Shown: positions 57,192 through 64,000 of the stretch, in pieces | Position numbering within the stretch: position 1 is the first letter of the stretch | Layout: each line of letters starts with the position of its first letter | Assembly: GCA_026315105.1 (NCBI GenBank) | Contig: CM048744.1 | Coordinates: 346,179,668 to 346,243,667 of the forward strand | Direction: 5' to 3' | DNA: 64,000 nucleotides | Origin: Locusta migratoria | Taxonomy: Eukaryota > Arthropoda > Insecta > Orthoptera > Acrididae | Translations under genes and position numbers: made by a program | The notes under the pieces: generated by a model | The model's database searches: none | Told to the model about the DNA's origin: nothing | Seen by the model: only the letters and a program-made list of their open reading frames with translations

Positions 57192-57656
57192 GCTGTAAGG
57201 CCCCGAGTGCGGACTTAGTCTCTGCGCTGTCAGTCGTCGCGCTGCCGCCTAGAAGTACCGTCAGAAGGGGTGAAGTCGATCAGGTGGGGGGAAGTCGACC
57301 AGCAATACAGCATTGTAATTTACCTGGCGGTACATCCGGCAACTTCACGCTACACATACTTGTTGGAAGCCAATGAGTTGCAGAGTAGTGTTTACCTGTA
57401 GAATTTTCTCTCTGAGTATCCGTTCAGCGGGATTGTGGGATATAAACAAATGCATTTTGGTGGCCTGTGAATGAAGCAAGACTAAACCTGTCACAATAGG
57501 ACCTTATAGTCATATTATTCTGCTGTTTTCGGACTGTTAGTCGGTAAGTGAACTCATTGTCATTTGATTTATGTGTTTGCAAAAGCAGAAGTTCGTTGTA
57601 TGGACGAGTAGTGATCTAAAAATTGAATTGTCGTATTTTGTAGGGTGAAGTCGATC

Positions 57657-58029
57657 ATGCCGCGAACAAACGTGAAGAAGGTGGGAAGAGAGGGGAAAAA
57701 GGAACTACAATCCAGTATATCTAGAAAATACCGTTTAGGAAGTGAAGAAAAGAAAGCTGAGTATTCGTAAAGCATCTGAGTGGGTCGATGTGCCCTATAC
57801 AACGTCAAAAGAGTGGGTGAAGGGCAAACGTAGATAAAATATGGTGGGAAGCCTGTTCTTAGTTCAATACACGAAGAATGTTTAGTTCATGGATTGATCA
57901 AGTGTATTTCCAGATGTTCCTGATGAACTAAAGACTCCCTTCACACAAACTGTAACAAAAACGAAGCCCAAGGTCATTGGTCGTGGACGCTACCGTTTCC
58001 CAGATTTTGACATTTCAAACGTTGAGTGA
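57657..58029 (+). pseudogene. pogo/Tigger-like DNA-binding domain remnant
   Basis: ATG at 57657 opens MPRTNVKKVGREGKKELQSS, reaching a stop near 57770. The next frame continues KLSIRKASEWVDVPYTTSKE then WVKGKRR, a pipsqueak-type helix-turn-helix. A third frame gives YGGKPVLSSIHEECLVHGLI and KCISRC, as in the CENP-B-like second DNA-binding part of pogo transposases. The final stretch KTKPKVIGRGRYRFPDFDIS ends at TGA about 58027. No DDE catalytic domain is present. Two or three frameshifts make it non-functional. Family call rests on the motif order. Confidence 0.65.
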
Positions 58030-58277
58030 AAATTCTTTATGATGCAAGATAATTTTGTGTACAGTGGTTATTTTTTTAAGGAAAATACAATGTTCTAATC
58101 ATAAAATAGTCTATTTGTTAATTTTAATAGATGTTGGGTCCCTGAGAAAGACCCTCTACTATTTTAAAACTTCATATAAACATAGTCTAACGTACCTTGT
58201 GAGATATTTCAATGTAAAAGATGATCGGTTTCACCCCATTGTCTGGGTGAAGCCGTTATAGGACTTCAAAAAATGAG

Positions 58278-58316
58278 TGATCGGCTTCACCCCACAGGGT
58301 GGGGTGAAGCCGATCA
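58278..58316. repeat. Perfect palindrome of the internal 16-bp site
   Basis: TGATCGGCTTCACCCCAC, AGG, GTGGGGTGAAGCCGATCA: 18-bp perfect arms made of two inverted copies of the site also found in the TIR. Confidence 0.97.
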
Positions 58317-58510
58317 ACCTTTAAATTAAAATAATTTCAAAAGCACAATAGGCTATTTCTATATTCAACATTAGATATAATGTCGAAATCCTAAGGATTA
58401 CACCTAATATTTTCGAAACGAATTCTTTCAGAGGTTCCCTCGAAAACAACAGAAAAACTGAATTTTGTGATCGACTTCACCCCTTCTGACGGTACGTTCC
58501 TGTCGAAGAT

Positions 58511-58825
58511 GCCGCGCTGTAGAAGAAGCCATCGAACTCCTGCTGTTGTGTTTAAGGCTATTGACAATTTGGATCTTACCAGTGAAACTAATATTGGTGC
58601 ACAAGAAATACTGAAAGGACCATCTGTGTATCGAGGATGTGTTGTGAACTTTTCCATATTTCCGAAAGGTACGAATCCTCAACCCGGCAACGGTTGGAAA
58701 ATGCAACACACTGCTTTACCATTACGGAATGGAATAAAAAGTAGTCCAGACAGCTCGGCTTTTCATCCACTTCAAACGAATGAGGTTCCAGCAGACGCGG
58801 AAGAATACACAGTCTCGTGTTTCTG
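58511..58825 (+). other. Unrecognised 105-codon open frame next to the pogo-like element
   Basis: The frame is open from the end of the right TIR; its first good ATG is at 58511 (MPRCRRSHRTPAVVFKAIDN) and it stops at TGA 58824-58826. The product is rich in Pro, Ser and Asn with no domain I recognise. If the element is removed at its TA, a GC-rich promoter-like stretch (57130-57255) would lie directly upstream. It might be a first exon or a gene remnant, or chance. Confidence 0.25.
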
Positions 58826-58826
58826 A

Positions 58827-59250
58827 AGTTTATTGTTGTGCTGAATTGAGTGTGATTCGGTGGTGACCAATCGGCTGTGGAGTCCAGTGTGAAGCTGGCG
58901 GTCGCTATGGAAATTTCCCCAGAGGGTCTTGCAGCGCAGTGTCTTTCGCGGAAGACGCGGCGAGGCGAAGCAGGGCCAAGAATAGCGGCTCAGCAGTCAG
59001 CAGGAAGTGCGGGGGCGGCGCGCTATCGGAGCCGACTGGACGACACCCCACCCCACCCACCGGCGCGGCCAATGGCGGGGCGCGGCGCGGCCACGCCCAC
59101 CGGAAGCGATAGGCGCAGCTGACCCGCGCACAGATAGCGCGCCGCCGTCTCTCGTACGCAGCCTTATCCACGGCCGGTTACGCGTCACTCTCTCACCACA
59201 CATTGTCATTTCGCAATCCCCCCACCCCTTTTCCTCTCGGGCACTCTCGA
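58827..59250. other. GC-rich stretch with CCAAT and GC boxes, no gene
   Basis: Contains GACCAATCGG, GCGGCCAATGGCGGGGCG and dense CpG. It resembles a CpG-rich promoter or a repeat. Overlapping open frames on both strands reflect composition. Confidence 0.35.
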
Positions 59251-59254
59251 ATTA

Positions 59255-59470
59255 AAACAACTTAAATCACTTAACGAAAGTCAGTCTCCCGATCGCCGAC
59301 TGTATACCAATTAGGTTCCTTTCAGAGTACGCTGATGAAACAGCCCCCCCCTCCCCCCCCCCCCAACACCTAACTCATATACAACCGTTCGATCAACGGA
59401 TGTTCCGTACCCAAAGACAGAAAAGTTGCACAGGTCACTCCAATATTCAAGAAAGGCAACAGGAGGGATC
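59255..59470 (+). pseudogene. LINE-A relative, short RT fragment
   Basis: Matches the start of the RT region of LINE-A in order (AAATCACTTAACGAAAGTCA, CCGACTGTATACCAATTAGG, CATATACAACCGTTCGATCA, GTTGCACAGGTCACTCCAAT, TTCAAGAAAGGCAACAGGAG). A C-rich run interrupts it near 59345-59363. Confidence 0.8.
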
Positions 59471-59571
59471 CACAGTTGCAGTTCCGCACATGCGCTGTAG
59501 ACGATGTGTGTCAAGGAGAACAACGTGCGCCATTTGGAGATCCACTATCACAGGTCATGGCATATTGGTCA

Positions 59572-60045
59572 TTTTGTATCCTAGCCTCGTCGCCACTTTT
59601 GTCTCGTTTCCGTCGTAGGTGTCGGTGGCCGAGTAAAGAGAGACCGACACAGGAATAAAGGATGCACGCCTGTGCAGGTATGAAGGTGAGCAGCCAGTGG
59701 GACAGCAGAAACTAGAAACACGAGAGTAAATTAGAACGAGATATATATTGCACAGAATTTATACAATACTTAACTTTTACATAGATCAGTACTGCAGAAT
59801 GCTGATACATAGTGGAGATAGAGGCCTACCTAGTGCCTGTCCGATAGCCAAGTCTTAACTGGTGCCTATCTGATTCCGAAGTGTTAGCTGGTTCCTATCT
59901 CAGTCCCAAGTGAACGATGATCGGCACGAGCGGAGTTCTAGCAGAGGGCGCTCGTGGCTGTCGTCGTGAGAACGCCGCGCCGTGCGTGCATGGCGGCGCG
60001 CGGCGAAAGTAGGTGGCGCGCACTTTGTACTTGTGCGACACCACA
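59572..60045 (-). mobile_element. Solo LTR, copy 2
   Basis: Same family and orientation as 50265-50733, with TGTGGTGTCGCACAAG at its minus-strand start. GGTCA flanks it at 59567-59571 and 60046-60050. It differs by small indels from copy 1. Confidence 0.87.
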
Positions 60046-60203
60046 GGTCATCTTTCCACCTTCACTGTTGCAACGTGCAAATTTCTGGAATGCAACCAAA
60101 CTGCAGTATTCTACAAAATGGTGTTTAACATAACTATGTCAAAACATGATGAACTCACAAAACAAAGCATGAAACTGAAGAGTGCATCTACGCAAGGAAG
60201 TAT

Positions 60204-60404
60204 AAAAAAAAAATGTTCAAATGTTTAAGCTTATGGGACTTAACTACGGGGTCAACAGTCCCTAAACTTACAAACTACTTACGAACTACCTTATACTAAA
60301 GACGGCACAAATATCCATGCCCGAGGGGGGATTCGAACCCCCGACCGTAGTGGCCGTGCAGACCGTGACTGAAGCGCCTCTGTCTCCTCTGCCACCGCGG
60401 CCGG
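60204..60404 (-). mobile_element. SINE family 1, minus strand
   Basis: Complete reverse-oriented copy. CAAGGAAGTAT flanks it at 60193-60203 and 60405-60415. An A-run on the plus strand at its left edge is part of the insertion boundary. Confidence 0.95.
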
Positions 60405-60924
60405 CAAGGAAGTATCCTAACATCCACAATGACAAAGGGGAAAACATATAGGACCACTGTGTATCTACACCCACCTGACGAGTTCAGAGTCAACAACCAA
60501 TTTCCACATAGTCCCAACTCAGCCCCTACAGACTGTCATCTCCTCCTTAACTCAGATAGCATGGACTTATTTTTGGTTTTAATTTTATTTCAAAAGGGGC
60601 ATAAATGTAGACTGAGGTCCATCTGCTTTGACCCATGACATCAAGATGTCGGAAAACCAGTACCGGTATACGGGATATTTTAAAACCTCCGAATTGTAGA
60701 TACAAATAATCTGTAGTTATTATAGATAACAGAATGTACTATCAATAACAGGTCTTAGCCCACAAATTCGCTCCTTCGGCAAACACATACGGGCAAAATA
60801 AATAAATAAATAAATAAATAAAACACGCTCTCGGTTAACCTACACAACCATCAGAGAGAAGCTATAGATAACATTTTAAACACAAAATATTAATCTTTTT
60901 TTTTGTAAGCAAGCTATACTCTTT
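60405..60924. other. No gene recognised; (AATA)n tract
   Basis: 60799-60822 is an AATA repeat. The rest is unassigned. Confidence 0.45.
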
Positions 60925-61060
60925 AATTCAAGGCGAGGTACTGGCGGAAGTAAAGTTATGAGGCGACATCGTGAGTCGTGTCGGGATAGCACAGTCTGTA
61001 GTGCGCTTGTCCGCGAAAGGCAAAGGGCCCCAGGTTCGAGTCCCGATTCCGGCACACAAT
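60925..61060 (+). mobile_element. tRNA-like element, single arm (family of 20165-20456)
   Basis: GGCGAGGTACTGGCGGAAGT leads to a tRNA-like head (ATAGCACAGTCTGTAGTGCG, GGTTCGAGTCCC) and ends GCACACAATTTTAATCTACC, matching the right arm of the element at 20165. No left arm was found. Confidence 0.8.
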
Positions 61061-61069
61061 TTTAATCTA

Positions 61070-61295
61070 CCTTCATATGACTACACAAAAATGTTATAAG
61101 TGTTTTTTTTTTCACAAAAACGCCATTAATTTTGGAATATTGCCTATCTTTGTGGAAGGGCGTCAAAATGAATGTTCTAGAAATTTTATCCCATGAATCA
61201 TTATTAGGGCCTATTAAAACATTGTTTAAGATGAAATATATACATGCAAATGTAACAAAAATTTAAGAATCTTCAAGAAATACAAACCGAGCTAT
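61070..61295 (+). repeat. Dispersed repeat shared with 16125-16340
   Basis: Same landmarks in the same order as the copy at 16125. It lies between the tRNA-like element and a mariner. Confidence 0.75.
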
Positions 61296-61354
61296 GTGGA
61301 AGTTGCAGTTGGAGATCGCTGTCAGTTACGTACGCTTTGTTGTGCTTGTTTGAA

Positions 61355-62412
61355 ATGTCGGCGTTGATTGAAAATCCCGCCGCCTTTGAAATCAGGTCGG
61401 TGATTCGGTTTCTGAATGCGAGGAAAGTGAAACCAAGTGAAATGTATCGGCAAATTTGCGATGTTTACGGACCGAATGCGATGAGTGATTCGATGGTGAG
61501 AAGATGGATCCGACAGTTCAATGGCGGGCGTAGTGATGTACACGATGAAGAAACGAAGTGGACGTCCACCTTTGGTTACAGAACTGGTTCACGCGATTGA
61601 CGACAAGATCCAGAAAACCGTAGGCTTAAAATTAGTGCTCTCGCTATTGACTTCCCCCAAATTTCACGATCACTGATGCATGAAATTGTTACCAAGCAAA
61701 TGAAATTCCGTAAACTTTGCTCACGTTGGGTACCAAAGATTCTCACTGAGCAACACAAAACACAACGGATGGGCAGTGCACTTGAGTTTTTGACCCGTTA
61801 TGCTGAAAGCGACGAAGAATTTCTGCGACGGATAGTCACAGGAGATGAAACGTTGGTTTCTTAAGACACCCCTGAGAGTAACCGGCAATCAATGGAATGG
61901 AGGCACACTTCATACCCACCACAGGTAAAGCTGAAGCAAATCATGACACCTCGGAAAATGATGTACACAGTGTTCTGGGACTGGAAATGCATCGTACTCA
62001 CTGACTTCTTACCGCGTGGACAAACATTCAAAGCACATGCTTATTGCGAGACACTTCGGAAATTGCGCCGTGCAATTCAGGATAAGCGCCGGGGACTGCT
62101 GTCAAAAGGTTTTGTTTTGCTTCACGACCATACACTGAAAATGTGACGAAAAACCTCCTACAGGGATTTGGCTGGGACATGTTTGACCATCCTCCGTACA
62201 GCCCTGACCTCGCTCCTAGCGACTTTTATCTGTTCTTACATGTCAAGTCTTTCCTTGGCGGTCATCACTTCACCAATGACGACGAGCTGAAAGAAACTGT
62301 TTCCAAATGGTTGAATACACAGGCGGCAGATTTGTATGAAGAAGGTATACAAAACCTGGTGCCACGCTACGACAAATGCCTGCAAAATTTCGGCAGTTAT
62401 GTGGAAAAGTAG
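61355..62412 (+). pseudogene. mariner-type transposase, near full length, broken
   Basis: ATG 61355 opens MSALIENPAAFEIRSVIRFL, then YGPNAMSDSMVRRWIRQFNG (helix-turn-helix). After a frameshift come MHEIVTKQMKFRKLCSRWVP, FLRRIVTGDET (first Asp, about 61845) and an in-frame stop just after. Then PRKMMYTVFWDWKCIVLTDF, FVLLHDHTLKM (second Asp) and a stop. The last frame has GFGWDMFDHPPYSPDLAPSD (third Asp) to the end FGSYVEK and TAG at 62410-62412. All three catalytic Asp positions are kept, but stops and frameshifts inactivate it. A right terminal sequence ACGCGCCTCGTA lies at about 62501-62512; the left TIR was not found. Confidence 0.9.
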
Positions 62413-62519
62413 TTTAAGAGTTGTAGAATTTTATGCAATAAAATTTCTTCTGTATCTGTGTACAATTTCATTTTATTACCAAACGCAACTCACTTTCTGG
62501 ACGCGCCTCGTATTATACT

Positions 62520-62990
62520 TTCCTCAAATATTATGAACTACCTCGCGGAGAACGACCTATTGACCGAAAGTTAACACGGATTCAGAAAGTATCGTTCTTT
62601 ACTCACATGCTGCGATGAGTGCTGTCGACAAGGGATGTCAAACAGATTCCGTATTTCTAGATTTCCGGAAGACTTTTGAGACTGTACCTCAGAAGCGTCT
62701 TCTAATCAAATTGCGTGTGTACGAATATCGCCTTTTGTGCATTTGGATTCCCAATTTCCTGTCAAAGCACACAGAACTTTGTAACTGACGGAAACATCGA
62801 GTAAAACAGAGTCGATATCTAGAGTTCCACAAGGAAATGTTGCAGTGCCCCTACTGTTCCTTATTTTTATAAACGATTTAGGAGACAATCTGAGTAGCTC
62901 TCTTAGAGTGTTCGCGGATGATGCTGTCATTTATCGGTTAGTAGTCACCAGAAGATCAAAAGCAACTGCAAAATCATTTAGATAGCATGG
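62520..62990 (+). pseudogene. LINE-A relative, RT core fragment
   Basis: Follows LINE-A from the NYLEQNDLL region: AAATATTATGAACTACCTCG, TTCCGTATTTCTAGATTTCC (the DFQKAF region, now DFRKTF), GTTCCTTATTTTTATAAACG (YINDL region) and TTCGCGGATGATGCTGTCAT (FADD). Diverged and full of small indels. It adjoins the mariner directly. Confidence 0.85.
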
Positions 62991-63017
62991 TGCAAAAAAT
63001 GGCAAATGGAGGGGAGG

Positions 63018-63270
63018 TGAAGGAATACCTGGTATACTTTAAGAATGTGTCCTACCAATCAATATCTTCTTTTACTTAGACACACAAGGGAATCGTGAAT
63101 TTAGCATCGGGGGAAGCGTGTGGGATAAAAATCGCAGACGGAGACCAAGCGATGATAACCGGATTCAAATGGATGTGGGTTGCCGTTTTTATGAAGAGAT
63201 GAAAAGGCTTGCTTAGGTTAGAGTACGGTAAACTGTTGCATCAAACGAATCTCCGAACTGAAGACCACTA
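63018..63270 (+). pseudogene. RTE-like LINE tail with inverted 5' segment
   Basis: 63083-63270 reads GIVNLA, KNRRRRPSDDNRIQMDVGCR and FYEEMKRLA in the plus direction. 63042-63079 is the immediately preceding part of the same LINE (KRRYWLVGHILK) but in the minus direction. Confidence 0.82.
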
Positions 63271-63652
63271 CATTTTCACCCTGCAACGGTGTGGGCGTTG
63301 ATATGTAGACTGTATCTTCATGTTGATTAAAACTGCTGATTAAAACTGTTCCGAAAGAGATTTGTATTCTACTTCCACGGCTTATCACAAGCATTGTTAA
63401 CATCGTAGATTACTCATAATAATGATCCCTGTGACGAAAATGTTTTACTGTGTTGTTTGTGTTATCCTTCTGTGATAATTGTAACTACTAATTAGAATAT
63501 TTGACGTGTTGAAAAGGGGGCGTTACACTATCAAATTTTCTTTGACGAAGAACCTGTCAAGTGCATCGAAAATGGTGGATGAAAATTCTTTATTAATCTC
63601 AGTTTATGGTTATATAGTTATAAATATGTTTGTACTATGTGATTAATACAAT
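63271..63652. other. No gene recognised
   Basis: Unassigned sequence between the LINE tail and the last SINE. Confidence 0.45.
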
Positions 63653-63846
63653 ATTCAAATGTTTGTAGAGCTTATGGGACTTGACTACGGGGTAATCAGT
63701 CCCTAAACTTACCAACTACTTATGAACTTCTTACGAACTAGGACGGCACAAATATCCATGCCCGAGGGGGGATTCGAACCCCCGACCGTAGTGATCGTGC
63801 AGACCGTGACTGAAGCGCCTCAGTCTCCTCGGCCACCGCGGCCGGC
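63653..63846 (-). mobile_element. SINE family 1, minus strand
   Basis: Complete reverse-oriented copy ending in GCCGGC. TGTGATTA occurs on both sides (63638-63645 and 63849-63856), a weak target duplication. Confidence 0.92.
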
Positions 63847-64000
63847 TCTGTGATTACAAGTAGGCCTTACAGTAGTTAAAACCACCACATATTAAGATCA
63901 CTGTCAACATAGGTGACCCTTGTGTCTACATTGGTATTCTGCTCTAAAAACTAAGACGTGGAACCAGTGCATTTGTGACTGGTAGGGAGCCCTGCCCTGT

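Larger units (their letters stand above)
57258..58492. mobile_element. 1235-bp TA-flanked pogo-like element with perfect 25-bp TIRs
   Basis: CCGTCAGAAGGGGTGAAG plus TCGATCA (57258-57282) is perfectly complementary to 58468-58492, and TA stands at 57256-57257 and 58493-58494. Variants of GGGGTGAAGTCGATCA recur inside, including a palindromic pair at 58278-58316. Perfect TIRs indicate recent movement. The encoded protein is only a pogo-like DNA-binding remnant, so it needs a transposase in trans. Confidence 0.9.

Noticed and set aside
58877..59255. Overlapping frames on both strands of the CpG-rich stretch
   Set aside because: Same composition effect; no domain and no consistent codon signal.
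50260..60050. A single 9.8-kb LTR retrotransposon bounded by the two LTR copies
   Set aside because: Each LTR has its own 5-bp duplication, the outermost flanks do not match each other, and no gag/pol sequence lies between them.
6474..63846. tRNA genes at the many GGTTCGAATCC sites
   Set aside because: The acceptor arms do not pair, anticodon arms are poor, and each sits in a dispersed SINE or TIR element, often with target duplications.

Overview
This window looks like repeat-dense, gene-poor nuclear DNA from a large insect genome. Two features suggest an orthopteran such as a grasshopper or locust, but this is inference: the very high copy number of tRNA-headed SINEs, and the mix of LINEs, Penelope-like elements, mariner/Tc1/pogo elements, hAT, Helitrons and solo LTRs. 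I find no intact host gene, rRNA, functional tRNA, CRISPR array or operon. One 68-bp candidate exon (34127-34194) is the only possible host coding signal outside the repeats, and it is weak.

Layout. 1-7.5 kb: a Penelope-like (PLE) remnant with a GIY-YIG endonuclease tail, an inverted pair of tRNA-like arms, a CR1/L2-like LINE remnant, a SINE and a PLE-type fold-back. 7.5-14 kb: three SINE families, two more fold-backs, a DUF4817-type transposase remnant and an 86-bp TA-flanked MITE. 14.5-20.5 kb: two of the three copies of a ~1-kb TIR repeat, a dead Tc1 transposase holding a retroposed tRNA-like element, and another inverted tRNA-like element. 21-28.1 kb: a dense nest (RTE LINE split by a TG...CA insertion with 4-bp duplication, a mariner, two Jockey/I-type LINE tails) lying between matching TIR-like ends. 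28.28-32.17 kb: a hAT-type element with a perfect 8-bp target duplication, filled with LINE and SINE insertions. 32-37 kb: mostly unrecognised sequence. 37.4-39.1 kb: Helitron ends, one carrying a LINE tail with a 12-bp duplication. 40-44.8 kb: LINE, SINEs, fold-backs and the third ~1-kb TIR repeat. 44.98-47.87 kb: a nearly complete 2.9-kb TA-flanked transposon with a decayed transposase. 49-54.6 kb: a CR1-like LINE tail, a solo LTR, SINEs and a minus-strand Helitron end. 57.3-58.5 kb: a pogo-like deletion derivative with perfect 25-bp TIRs and repeated internal sites. 59-64 kb: a second solo LTR of the same family, a degraded mariner transposase, LINE pieces (one with a twin-priming inversion) and SINEs.

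Nothing here forms a pathway. The elements relate through nesting order and shared machinery: SINEs presumably depend on LINE enzymes, and MITE-like elements on mariner/pogo/hAT transposases. The observations most worth pursuing are: (1) a stem-loop with a compensatory base-pair change shared by two SINE families with different tRNA heads; (2) a recurring hammerhead-like core (CUGANGA, U, stem, GAAAC) at PLE-type fold-backs; (3) a class of elements made of inverted tRNA-like arms; (4) the pogo-like element with multiple GGGGTGAAGTCGATCA sites beside an unexplained open frame. All family assignments are from reading the sequence; no database search was run.
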